From contig HF999626.1 of NCBI GenBank assembly GCA_000434055.1, positions 1,570-18,827 on the forward strand: DNA of 17,258 bases, in the 5' to 3' direction. Of the stretch, positions 1 to 7,161 are shown in pieces. How positions within the stretch are numbered: position 1 is the first letter of the stretch; each line of letters starts with the position of its first letter. Below the pieces are notes generated by a model. It did not search any database and was not told the origin of the DNA. It was given only the letters and a program-made list of their open reading frames with translations. Made by a program: the position numbers and the translations under genes. This DNA is from Ruminococcus sp. CAG:488. Its GTDB lineage: Bacteria > Bacillota > Clostridia > Oscillospirales > Acutalibacteraceae.

Positions 1-16
1 TTAAGGTAAAAAACTT

Positions 17-1351
17 CTAAGCAAAAGTATTCTTGGGCCAGGATTTCCTTAGCGCCGCATAGGAAATTACAAAGTTGGCAAGCCAGCCTGCCGGTACTGC
101 AAGCCAAACAAAGGCAATACCAAAACGTGGTGCCAAAATCAATGCAACGGACAAACGAATTGCAAGATTAACCATATTTGCAATTAAAAACGGGCGCATA
201 TTTCCAAGCCCGCGAAGAACACCGTCTGTTGCCATTTTGATACCCATGAATATGAAAAAGTAGCCGAGCCATCTCATATAATCTTCGGACACTTGATATG
301 CTAAAGCTGTTCCGTCTTTGCCTAAGAAAAGCGAAGAAATCTGAGTGTGCATAGTTTCAATAATTACAAATGCAAGAACGGCAAAGCATGCATCCAACAG
401 CAGAGCGGCACGGTAACCTTTCTTAATGCGGCTGATTTTTCCGGCACCGAGATTTTGCGAAACAAATGGCGACACGGCATTTCCGATGGATACAAATATC
501 AGTGAAAAAACATTCTCTACCCTCATCGTTGCCGTATAGCCTGCGAGCGCTTGCGTGCCGAAAGGATTTACAACTGCTTGCACAATCATCATACCGATTG
601 ATACTGTTGATTGTTGAAGAACAGACGGAACGGCGATTTTAAGCATGGAACGCAGTTCTCTTTTGTCAAACCAACGAAACGGACTTGTGTATTTTCGCAT
701 ACGATAAAGAAAAATCAAAAGGGAAAGCACGGCAGAGATGCCCTGTGCAATAAGAGTGGCAAGAGCTGCTCCGAATACGCCGAGTTTAAGACCGCCTACC
801 ATCCAAAGATCCATAAGGATATTTAAAACAGATGAAAAGATTAAAAGCAATAACGGGATTTTTGATTCACCGATTGAAGTAAACATGGTTGACAGAATGT
901 TGTACATAAACAAAAACGGAAAGCCGGCAAAATAGATACGCAAATAAAGCACTGCATCATCCATTATATCTGCAGGCGTTTGCAGTATGCTCATCATCCA
1001 ACGAGAACTGCAAAATCCAAAAACTCCGAGAAATATACTTAGAAGTAAAAAGCTGATTAACGAGGTGGACACGATTGTTTTCATTTTACCGTAATTATGA
1101 GCACCGAAATAACGGCTGACCAGTACACCTGCGCCTACGCCTGCGCCGAGTGCTATGCAAATAAAAACATTCGTAAGTGCAGCACAAGCACCAACGGCTG
1201 CAAGTGCAGAGGAGCCGACAAATTGACCGACTATGATTGAATCTGCCATATTGTATACTTGTTGAAAGAAGCTGCCTAAAATCATAGGCATCGCAAAAAC
1301 AGTCAACGCCTTGAGGGGTGGATCTGTTATTAAATACTCATCCTTTGTCAT
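17..1351 (-). CDS. MATE family efflux transporter
   Basis: Predicted 444-residue inner-membrane exporter of the MATE (multidrug and toxic compound extrusion) family, which expels organic cations, drugs or metabolites in exchange for Na+ or H+. The protein is hydrophobic throughout with about twelve membrane segments, the usual size and topology for the family. Near the N-terminus (residues about 30-55) it has the family-typical stretch QVYNMADSIIVGQFVGSSAL, and a Gly-rich helix follows at about 68-83 (GAGVGAGVLVSRYFGA). The two-bundle repeat is suggested by a second PFG...LAGYTATMR stretch near the middle. The ATG at 1351 has an AGGAG ribosome site nine bases upstream. It is transcribed away from gltX from its own promoter (1517-1545), with a hairpin in the leader that may control read-through. 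The substrate cannot be read from the sequence. The codons look more AT-rich than in the neighbouring synthetase genes, which may or may not indicate transfer. Confidence 0.93.
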   Translation of the reverse strand: MTKDEYLITDPPLKALTVFAMPMILGSFFQQVYNMADSIIVGQFVGSSALAAVGACAALTNVFICIALGAGVGAGVLVSRYFGAHNYGKMKTIVSTSLISFLLLSIFLGVFGFCSSRWMMSILQTPADIMDDAVLYLRIYFAGFPFLFMYNILSTMFTSIGESKIPLLLLIFSSVLNILMDLWMVGGLKLGVFGAALATLIAQGISAVLSLLIFLYRMRKYTSPFRWFDKRELRSMLKIAVPSVLQQSTVSIGMMIVQAVVNPFGTQALAGYTATMRVENVFSLIFVSIGNAVSPFVSQNLGAGKISRIKKGYRAALLLDACFAVLAFVIIETMHTQISSLFLGKDGTALAYQVSEDYMRWLGYFFIFMGIKMATDGVLRGLGNMRPFLIANMVNLAIRLSVALILAPRFGIAFVWLAVPAGWLANFVISYAALRKSWPKNTFA

Positions 1352-1429
1352 TTTTTATTCTCCTGAAAATGGGTTACGTTGTTTCTGTGTCCGTTTTTTA
1401 AAAATCGTATCACAAATATATATATACAA

Positions 1430-1477
1430 AAAGCCGAACAAGATACAGCTTTCTCAGTCTGCACCCTGTTAGGCTTT
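1430..1477 (-). terminator. Terminator-like hairpin in the MATE leader (putative attenuator)
   Basis: On the minus strand, about 35 bases after the expected transcription start of the MATE gene and 80 bases before its ATG, a long hairpin forms. AAAGCC pairs with GGCTTT, there is one T/C mismatch, then AACAGGGTGCAG pairs with CTGTATCTTGTT through 12 pairs including three G-U, and the loop is ten bases. A run of five T follows at once (1432-1428). It has the form of an intrinsic terminator but lies inside the transcription unit, between promoter and gene, so an attenuator or riboswitch expression platform is the natural reading. I do not recognise a known riboswitch aptamer. Confidence 0.55.
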
Positions 1478-1516
1478 CTCTTTTACTGAATAATCGCTCC
1501 CTGAGTGAACATAAAA

Positions 1517-1545
1517 AGTATAGCATTGTCAAAAATAATTGTCAA
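1517..1545 (-). promoter_or_regulatory. Sigma-A promoter of the MATE gene
   Basis: Reading the minus strand, a -35 box TTGACA (1545-1540), a 17-base spacer and a -10 box TATACT (1522-1517) are present. A second TTGACA lies inside the spacer. The predicted start is near 1510, giving a leader of about 160 bases that holds the hairpin at 1430-1477. Confidence 0.65.
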
Positions 1546-1566
1546 TGAGTTTTAATCCTGATTTTG

Positions 1567-1579
1567 TGACAACTTGTCA
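1567..1579. promoter_or_regulatory. Palindrome between the divergent MATE and gltX promoters
   Basis: TGACAA-C-TTGTCA is a perfect 6+1+6 palindrome. It sits about 21 bases from both divergent -35 boxes (1540-1545 and 1601-1606). Two more TTGTCAA copies occur at 1526-1545, but the latter ones are also the MATE -35 elements read backwards. It could bind a dimeric repressor or simply be a spare -35 box; no specific regulator is recognised. Confidence 0.3.
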
Positions 1580-1600
1580 AATAAAAAGCTGCGCTAAACC

Positions 1601-1629
1601 TTGACACTGCACGCTTTTTCTGCGATAAT
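1601..1629 (+). promoter_or_regulatory. Sigma-A promoter of gltX operon
   Basis: A perfect -35 box TTGACA at 1601-1606, a 17-base spacer, and -10 GATAAT at 1624-1629. The predicted start near 1636 leaves only about 34 bases before the gltX ATG, with an AAAGGGGA ribosome site at 1655-1662. The short leader excludes a T-box. Confidence 0.8.
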
Positions 1630-1669
1630 GTATTATGTATTTATATGACTGTTAAAAGGGGACCTTGTA

Positions 1670-3331
1670 ATGACAGATAACGAAAAACTCGCCGAGCTTT
1701 TGTTTCCGAATATAACAAAAACACCCGAGGACTATGAAAAAATATATCCCGAGAGAGGTCTCTCCGATGGAGCAAGAGTTTCAAGATTTGCTCCCAGCCC
1801 GACAGGCTTTCTTCATCTTGGCGGACTTTTTGCCGCAATGATTTCAAAGCTCACGACCCGTGCGACCGACGACGGCGTTTTCTTCCTCAGAATTGAGGAC
1901 ACGGATAAGAAGCGTGAGATTGAGGACGGCGTTTCTGCAATTATCAAGGGTCTTGAAGATTTCGGTGTAACTCCCGATGAGGGCGTAATGGGCTTTGAGT
2001 CGGAGAGCGGAGCATACGGACCGTATCAGCAAAGTAAACGCAAGGACATTTACCAAGCTATCGCAAAGTCGCTTGTTCGTCAGGGCATGGCGTATCCGTG
2101 CTTCTGCTCGGAGGAGGAGCTAAACGGAATCCGTGCCGAGCAGGAAAAAGCCGGAACGGATATTCAGGGCTACTTCGGCGAATGGGCAAAGTGCCGCAAC
2201 CTCACTTTTGAACAGCAGGAGGAGAAAATCAAGGCTGGCTGCCCCTATACTCTGCGACTTCGCTCCCCCGGACAGGCAGATCACAGAATCAAGTTTGACG
2301 ACATGATAAAGGGCAAGATTGAAATGCCCGAGAATATACAGGATGTTGTTCTTCTCAAGACGGACGGAATTCCGACCTATCATTTCGCACATGCCGTTGA
2401 CGACCATTTTATGAGGACAACTCATGTTGTCAGAGGTGACGAGTGGATTTCTTCCGTGCCGCTCCATATTCAGCTTTTCAAGGCTTGCGGCTTCAAGGTG
2501 CCCAAGTATGCTCATATTTCCCCCATCATGAAAGAGGACAACGGCGGCAAGAGAAAGCTTTCAAAGCGTAAGGATCCCGAGGCTTCCGTTTCGTTCTATT
2601 CCGAAAGCGGATATCCGAAGGAGAGTGTTATCGAATATCTTCTGACAATAGCAAACTCCAACTTTGAAGATTGGCGCAAAGCAAACAAAACTGCGCCGCA
2701 GAGCGCCTTCCCGTTCAACCTGAAAAAGATGAGCGCAAGCGGAGCACTGTTTGACCTCAATAAGCTTAATGATGTCAGCAAGAATGTTATTTCACTTATG
2801 ACTGCCGACGAGGTTTACGACAAGGCAGTGGTATGGGCAAAGGATAACGATCCGGAGCTTTATGCGCTTCTCAGCGGCAATGCCGAGTTTGCAAAGGGCA
2901 TTTTCTCAATCGACAGGGGAACTGCAAAGCCCCGTAAGGATATCGCAAAGTGGGACGAGGTAAAGGATTATGTTTCGTATTTCTATGACGAGATTTACAC
3001 ACCGGATTACACGCTCCCGGAGAACATAAGCAGGGATGACGCTGTTGCTATCCTTGAAAAATATACTGAGATTTTTGACGCATCGGATGATAAAGATACC
3101 TGGTTTGCAAAGATCAAGGAGATTTGCGAGCCGCTTGGCTATACTCCGAACGTCAAGGAATATAAAAAGAACCCCGACGCTTTCAAGGGTCATGTCGGCG
3201 ATGTTTCGACGGTTATCAGAATTGCGATAACCTCTCGCCGCAACACGCCGGATCTTCATTCAATAATTGCTCTCCTCGGCAATGAAAGAGTTAAGGCGAG
3301 ACTCATTGAAGCAGCCAAATCATACAAATAA
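1670..3331 (+). CDS. gltX: Glutamate--tRNA ligase
   Basis: Class Ic aminoacyl-tRNA synthetase that charges tRNA-Glu with glutamate using ATP, in the cytoplasm. The Rossmann catalytic domain starts with RFAPSPTGFLHLGG; the HIGH-type motif is HLGG at residues 49-52. The GluRS stretches LRIEDTD (73-79) and VRGDEWISSVPLH (254-266) follow, and the KMSKS-type loop is KLSKR at 296-300. The C-terminal part (about 350-553) is the all-helical anticodon-binding region. At 553 residues it is longer than the roughly 480 of many bacterial GluRS, with about 30 extra residues before the catalytic domain. It is the first gene after the 1601-1629 promoter, and glnS begins 12 bases downstream. With a dedicated GlnRS next door it would be expected to be a discriminating enzyme, which is an inference. 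Confidence 0.96.
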   Translation: MTDNEKLAELLFPNITKTPEDYEKIYPERGLSDGARVSRFAPSPTGFLHLGGLFAAMISKLTTRATDDGVFFLRIEDTDKKREIEDGVSAIIKGLEDFGVTPDEGVMGFESESGAYGPYQQSKRKDIYQAIAKSLVRQGMAYPCFCSEEELNGIRAEQEKAGTDIQGYFGEWAKCRNLTFEQQEEKIKAGCPYTLRLRSPGQADHRIKFDDMIKGKIEMPENIQDVVLLKTDGIPTYHFAHAVDDHFMRTTHVVRGDEWISSVPLHIQLFKACGFKVPKYAHISPIMKEDNGGKRKLSKRKDPEASVSFYSESGYPKESVIEYLLTIANSNFEDWRKANKTAPQSAFPFNLKKMSASGALFDLNKLNDVSKNVISLMTADEVYDKAVVWAKDNDPELYALLSGNAEFAKGIFSIDRGTAKPRKDIAKWDEVKDYVSYFYDEIYTPDYTLPENISRDDAVAILEKYTEIFDASDDKDTWFAKIKEICEPLGYTPNVKEYKKNPDAFKGHVGDVSTVIRIAITSRRNTPDLHSIIALLGNERVKARLIEAAKSYK

Positions 3332-3343
3332 TCGGAGGTCACC

Positions 3344-4996
3344 ATGGAAGAAAAGAAAATTTCATCAAATTTTATACATGACTTTATCGACGAGGATCTT
3401 GCAAGCGGAGTGAAATCCCGTGTTCAGACAAGATTTCCGCCCGAGCCGAACGGATATCTTCACATCGGTCATGCAAAGGCCCTTTGCATAGATTTCAGCA
3501 CGGCGGAAAAATACAACGGAATCTGCAATCTTCGCTTTGACGACACCAACCCATCCCGTGAGGACGTTGAATATATCGACGCAATCAAGGAGGATATCAA
3601 GTGGCTCGGTTTCCACTGGGATAACGTGTTCTTTGCTTCAAGCTATTTTGATTTTGTCTATGATTGCGCAATCAAGCTTATCAAGGACGGCAAGGCTTAT
3701 GTTGATGACCTCAGCGCAGACGAGATAAGAGAATACAGAGGCACACTCACCGAGCCGGGCAGGGAAAGTCCCTACCGTAACAGGAGCGTTGAGGAGAATC
3801 TCGACCTCTTTAAGCGTATGACGGACGGTGAATTCGGCAACGGCGAGAAGGTTCTTCGAGCTAAGATCGATATGTCATCGCCGAATCTTAATATGCGAGA
3901 TCCCGTTATCTACAGAATTTCTCATGTTTCACATCACCAGACCGGTGACAAGTGGTGCGTTTATCCGATGTATGATTTCGCTCATCCGCTTTCGGATGCC
4001 AAAGAGGGTGTAACATTCTCACTTTGCTCGCTTGAGTTTGAAAATCACAGACCTCTTTACAACTGGGTCGTTGACCAGATCGGCTTTGACGAACCGCCCA
4101 GACAGATTGAGTTTGCACGCCTTAACATAAATTATTGTGTTACCAGCAAGAGAAAGCTGCTTGAAATGGTTAACAAGGGTATCGTTTCCGGCTGGGACGA
4201 CCCGAGAATGATAACTCTTTGCGGTATGAGAAGACGAGGCTACAGCGCTGCCGCAGTCAGGGATTTTATCGACAGGGTAGGCGTTTCAAAGGCGGACAGC
4301 ACTGTTGACTACGGGTTGCTTGAAGCTTGCGTAAGAGACGATCTCAACGCTAAGGCTCCTCGTGCAATGGCTGTTCTGCGTCCGCTTAAGGTTGTTATTG
4401 ATAATTATCCCGAAGGACAGAGTGAGGATTTTGAGGTTGAGCTTCACCCCGAGCACCCGGAGTTCGGAACAAGAAAGGTCACTTTCTCCCGTGAACTCTA
4501 TGTTGAGCAGGATGACTTTATGGCTGAACCCGTCAAGAAATACTTCAGACTTTTTCCGGGAAACGAGGTTCGCTTCAAGAGTGCATATTTTATTAAGTGC
4601 AATAGCTACGACACGGATGAAAACGGCAACGTTACATGCCTGCACTGTACTTATGATCCCGAGAGTCGAGGCGGAAATTCCCCCGACGGCCGCAAGGTCA
4701 AGGGCACAATTCACTGGGTTAATGCCAACGACTGTAAGCAATGTGAGGTTCGCCTTTATGACAGACTTTTCAGCGCCGAGGAGCCCGGTAAGAACGGCGA
4801 CTATTTTGACGATCTCAACCCCGACTCACTTGAGGTTATTGAAAATTGCCTGCTTGAGGGTGGATTTGAAAACGCAAAGCCCGGTGACACGTTCCAGTTT
4901 ATGAGAAACGGATATTTTTGCGTTGATAAAGACAGCACCGAGGACAAGCTTGTATTCAATCGCACCGTTGCTCTTAACTCTTCATGGGGCAAATAA
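3344..4996 (+). CDS. glnS: Glutamine--tRNA ligase
   Basis: Charges tRNA-Gln directly with glutamine, so the cell need not rely only on the GatCAB amidotransferase route. The 550-residue length matches bacterial GlnRS. Diagnostic features are RFPPEPNGYLHIGHAKA with HIGH at 40-43, the LRFDDTNP block at 63-70, YPMYDFAHPLSDA at 207-219, and the KMSKS-equivalent loop VTSKRKL at 266-272, where Thr takes the place of the more usual Met. The two beta-barrels that recognise the anticodon occupy about residues 340-540. The ATG follows a CGGAGG ribosome site at close spacing. It is co-transcribed with gltX, and its stop is followed after 14 bases by the start of the membrane protein gene. Confidence 0.97.
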   Translation: MEEKKISSNFIHDFIDEDLASGVKSRVQTRFPPEPNGYLHIGHAKALCIDFSTAEKYNGICNLRFDDTNPSREDVEYIDAIKEDIKWLGFHWDNVFFASSYFDFVYDCAIKLIKDGKAYVDDLSADEIREYRGTLTEPGRESPYRNRSVEENLDLFKRMTDGEFGNGEKVLRAKIDMSSPNLNMRDPVIYRISHVSHHQTGDKWCVYPMYDFAHPLSDAKEGVTFSLCSLEFENHRPLYNWVVDQIGFDEPPRQIEFARLNINYCVTSKRKLLEMVNKGIVSGWDDPRMITLCGMRRRGYSAAAVRDFIDRVGVSKADSTVDYGLLEACVRDDLNAKAPRAMAVLRPLKVVIDNYPEGQSEDFEVELHPEHPEFGTRKVTFSRELYVEQDDFMAEPVKKYFRLFPGNEVRFKSAYFIKCNSYDTDENGNVTCLHCTYDPESRGGNSPDGRKVKGTIHWVNANDCKQCEVRLYDRLFSAEEPGKNGDYFDDLNPDSLEVIENCLLEGGFENAKPGDTFQFMRNGYFCVDKDSTEDKLVFNRTVALNSSWGK

Positions 4997-5010
4997 AGGA
5001 GCTGAAAACG

Positions 5011-5694
5011 ATGAAAATATTCAACAAAATCGTAGTTTGTTTGGTGACTCTTGCAATTTTCCCTATTATGTATTTTATGAATATTGTCAGAGCTGTTGTT
5101 TCAATTTCCGAGGATTCGTCACTGTATACAATACTCTCAAAGCTCGCCGAGAAAACGGCAAGCAGTGCTATGGAGATCACCTTTTCCGTTAAGGAGATTT
5201 TCAAGTACATCAGCGACGGCAGCTTTTCATTCGGCGGAATGAAATTCGACATTTCAAAGATACCTGCCGAGCTTCTCTCAGGCAAGAATTGGGCGATTGC
5301 CGCGGGGATATTGATTGTAATTGCGTTGATCATTGCGATAGTTATTATCGGCTGTGCGCTTTTCACGAACGCTTACAAGACCATTACTGCGCTCGGAGCA
5401 GGCGGAGCGGTTTGCTGCTTTGCTGCTCTCAGATGCTTTGCCGGATTTTCTTCTCCGTACATAAACGGTTCGGTTGACATCGGCGAGATACTTGCGAAAG
5501 CCTTTGTCGGAGAGAGTAACAATCTGTTCGGTTCGATAGGAACATCGATTCTCAAGGGTGCAATCTCGGTCGATTTGTTCACACTCGGAAATGCAGTAAC
5601 GCTCAGCTTGATTTTCTTTATCGGAATTGCTCTTTGGGAGCTTGCGTATGTTGTGACGCTTCCCGAAAAGAAACCGACAAAAGCGAAGAAATAA
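5011..5694 (+). CDS. Hypothetical membrane protein, third gene of the gltX-glnS operon
   Basis: I do not recognise this 227-residue protein. It has four predicted membrane helices, at about residues 6-26, 94-118, 125-146 and 193-216. The first and second helices are separated by some 65 mainly polar residues, and a strongly basic tail (KKPTKAKK) ends the protein. Helix three carries a CC pair and a further Cys. There is no signal-peptidase site or known catalytic motif. The frame is also open from an ATG at 4984 inside glnS, but the ATG at 5011 is preferred because AAAGGAGCTG lies seven to eight bases before it and because the first helix then begins directly at the N-terminus. The very close spacing to glnS and the terminator at 5711-5755 place it in the synthetase operon; its role there is unknown. 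Confidence 0.75.
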   Translation: MKIFNKIVVCLVTLAIFPIMYFMNIVRAVVSISEDSSLYTILSKLAEKTASSAMEITFSVKEIFKYISDGSFSFGGMKFDISKIPAELLSGKNWAIAAGILIVIALIIAIVIIGCALFTNAYKTITALGAGGAVCCFAALRCFAGFSSPYINGSVDIGEILAKAFVGESNNLFGSIGTSILKGAISVDLFTLGNAVTLSLIFFIGIALWELAYVVTLPEKKPTKAKK

Positions 5695-5710
5695 AATAAA
5701 TTGATTTCAT

Positions 5711-5755
5711 AACCGCTTGACTTGAAATGAATTGCATTTCAGGTTCGGGCGGTTT
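5711..5755 (+). terminator. Intrinsic terminator of the gltX-glnS operon
   Basis: The left arm AACCGCTTGACTTGAAATG (5711-5729) and right arm 5735-5755 pair almost fully, with a few G-U pairs and one bulged A, around the loop AATTG. The sequence after the stem is T-rich (TTTACTTTTA). It begins 16 bases after the stop of the membrane protein. Confidence 0.75.
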
Positions 5756-5947
5756 ACTTTTATGCACAAAACAGATCCGTATACCGCAATATAGATAAAA
5801 ATATATTAGATAAAGAGTTATTCAATAAATGACTTATTTATTATAGCGATTTTCGTACAAGATAAAATTTGTAGGAAAAAAACAGGCAAAAAAATGAAAA
5901 ATTGTCGATTTTGAGCCGTTTTGGCAGAATTTAATTCGATAAATGTG
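5756..5947. other. AT-rich spacer upstream of the hydrogenase operon
   Basis: This part of the 402-base gap between the membrane protein and hndA is strongly AT-rich. I see no open frame of meaningful size, no RNA gene and no convincing second promoter in it. It may serve as an UP-element-like region for the promoter at 5948-5976. Confidence 0.4.
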
Positions 5948-5976
5948 TTTACTATTTATTTTTTATGTGATATAAT
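5948..5976 (+). promoter_or_regulatory. Promoter of the hydrogenase operon (extended -10)
   Basis: A perfect TATAAT at 5971-5976 is preceded by TGA, giving an extended -10 element, with a weaker -35 TTTACT at 5948-5953 and a 17-base spacer. The predicted start is near 5983, leaving a leader of about 114 bases that includes the Rex-type site. The leader ends in AAAGGAGG, ten bases before the hndA ATG. Confidence 0.7.
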
Positions 5977-6014
5977 GTTTCAGCATTATAATGTTGTATT
6001 GTGGGCTTTCGGAG

Positions 6015-6030
6015 TGTTAATATTTTAACA
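6015..6030. promoter_or_regulatory. Rex-type operator (redox/NADH-responsive)
   Basis: TGTTAATATTTTAACA is a perfect palindrome, TGTTAA-N4-TTAACA. It matches all 16 inner positions of the clostridial Rex consensus TTGTTAA-N4-TTAACAA. It lies about 32-47 bases downstream of the predicted start, where a bound repressor would block elongation or clearance. Rex is known to release DNA when NADH/NAD+ rises, which would switch on H2 production from excess reductant. The rex gene itself is not in this window. Confidence 0.75.
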
Positions 6031-6096
6031 GACTGTTTTTATTCCGTTCCGACCGTTCGCATACGGCTAAACTGTTGTAAAGGAGGAACAACTTAA

Positions 6097-6594
6097 ATGC
6101 TCAAAAAAATCAGCAAAATCCCGTTCAAAGGAACACCTGAGCAGGAGGCACAGCTTAAAGCAGTAATTGAGGAGTGCAAGGACAATAAAAGCTTGCTCAT
6201 GCACGTTATGCAGCAGGCGCAGGCTATATACGGATACCTTCCGTTTGAAGTGCAGGCCATGATTGCCGACGGTATGAATGTACCGCTTGAAAAGGTTTAC
6301 GGAGTATCCACTTTTTACGCTCAGTTTGCGCTTTCCCCGAAGGGAGAGTACAACATCTCTGTTTGTCTCGGTACGGCTTGCTATGTTAAGGGTTCGCAGG
6401 AACTTCTTGACAAGATTTGTGAGGAGCTTGGAATCGGAGCAGGCGAATGTTCGGACGACGGTATGTTCTCGGTTGAGGCTTGCCGTTGTATCGGCGCGTG
6501 CGGTCTTGCCCCCGTTCTCACCGTCAACGATGAGGTTTACGGAAAGCTTGTTGCAGACGATGTACCCGGCATTCTTGCCAAATACAGAGCATAA
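6097..6594 (+). CDS. hndA: NAD(P)H-dependent hydrogenase subunit, NuoE-like [2Fe-2S] protein (HndA/HydC)
   Basis: Small electron-transfer subunit of the soluble bifurcating [FeFe]-hydrogenase, homologous to NuoE of complex I. The 165 residues are the usual family length. A helical N-terminal domain (about 1-85) contains LPFEVQAMIADGMNVPLEKVYGVSTFYAQF, typical of NuoE. The C-terminal thioredoxin-like fold binds a [2Fe-2S] cluster through C90 and C95 (CLGTAC) and C131 and C135 (CIGAC). It is the first gene of the operon. By analogy with HndABCD and HydABC it docks on the NuoF-like subunit. The start is fixed by AAAGGAGG and by the conserved N-terminal helix. Confidence 0.92.
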   Translation: MLKKISKIPFKGTPEQEAQLKAVIEECKDNKSLLMHVMQQAQAIYGYLPFEVQAMIADGMNVPLEKVYGVSTFYAQFALSPKGEYNISVCLGTACYVKGSQELLDKICEELGIGAGECSDDGMFSVEACRCIGACGLAPVLTVNDEVYGKLVADDVPGILAKYRA

Positions 6595-6609
6595 TTACGG
6601 AGAAAAATC

Positions 6610-7161
6610 ATGCGTGAACTGTCATTGAATGTTCTCGATATTGCGCAGAATTCCATTTCTGCCAACGCTTCGCTTATTGAGATTGAAATTGTTGGGGACA
6701 CAAAGAAAAACGAGCTGCTGATAGGAATCTATGATAACGGCAAGGGAATGACCCCGGAACAGGTCAGAAATGTTCAGGACCCGTTCTTTACGACCAGAAC
6801 GACAAGAAAGGTCGGCATGGGAATTCCTCTGTTTAAGCTGGCGGCGGAGCAGACGGGCGGAAGCCTCTGCATCGAATCCGAGGTCGGCGTCGGAACGAAG
6901 GTCAAGGCGATTTTTAAGACCGACAGCATTGATTACACACCGCTCGGCGATATTGATTCCACTGTTATCGTGCTCATCACCATGAACACAGACCGTAATT
7001 TTATCTATCGACTGAAGGTCGATGAAAAAGAATTTACTCTTTCCACTTCCGAGCTTAAAGGAATACTCGGTGACGTGCCGCTTAATGAGCCGTCGGTTAC
7101 TCAGTGGATTAAAGAGTACCTGCATGAACAAACACAAACTATCCGTGGAGGTGTACTGTAA
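6610..7161 (+). CDS. Stand-alone GHKL (HATPase_c) ATP-binding protein in the hydrogenase operon
   Basis: A 183-residue soluble protein consisting of a histidine-kinase-type ATPase domain followed by a short C-terminal extension. The N-box is DIAQNSISA (residues 10-18, with N14 as the expected Mg2+ ligand), the G1 box DNGKGM (42-47), the F-box-like DPFFTTR (57-63) and the G2 box KVGMGIPL (67-74); a final GVGTKV lies at 93-98. There is no sensor, membrane segment, dimerisation helix or phospho-accepting His, so it is not a complete sensor kinase. Residues 105-183 do not resemble a domain I can name. It starts 15 bases after hndA, and its TAA directly abuts the ATG of hndB, whose ribosome site lies inside this gene; that implies coupled translation. 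Similar ATPases accompany hydrogenase operons in other Clostridia. Its function is not known to me; anti-sigma-like kinase or assembly ATPase are guesses. Confidence 0.85.
   Translation: MRELSLNVLDIAQNSISANASLIEIEIVGDTKKNELLIGIYDNGKGMTPEQVRNVQDPFFTTRTTRKVGMGIPLFKLAAEQTGGSLCIESEVGVGTKVKAIFKTDSIDYTPLGDIDSTVIVLITMNTDRNFIYRLKVDEKEFTLSTSELKGILGDVPLNEPSVTQWIKEYLHEQTQTIRGGVL

Noticed and set aside
1630..1669. Possible T-box riboswitch ahead of gltX
   Set aside because: The promoter leaves only about 34 bases of leader. There is no specifier loop, T-box sequence or terminator there.
4362..4904. 180-codon frame inside glnS in another phase
   Set aside because: It lies wholly within the GlnRS anticodon-binding region. 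The product is Arg/Thr-rich with no motif, and no ribosome site precedes it.
6053..6066. Small hairpin CCGT-TCGCAT-ACGG in the hydrogenase leader
   Set aside because: Only four pairs, no T tract and far from the ribosome site; too weak to call a regulatory element.
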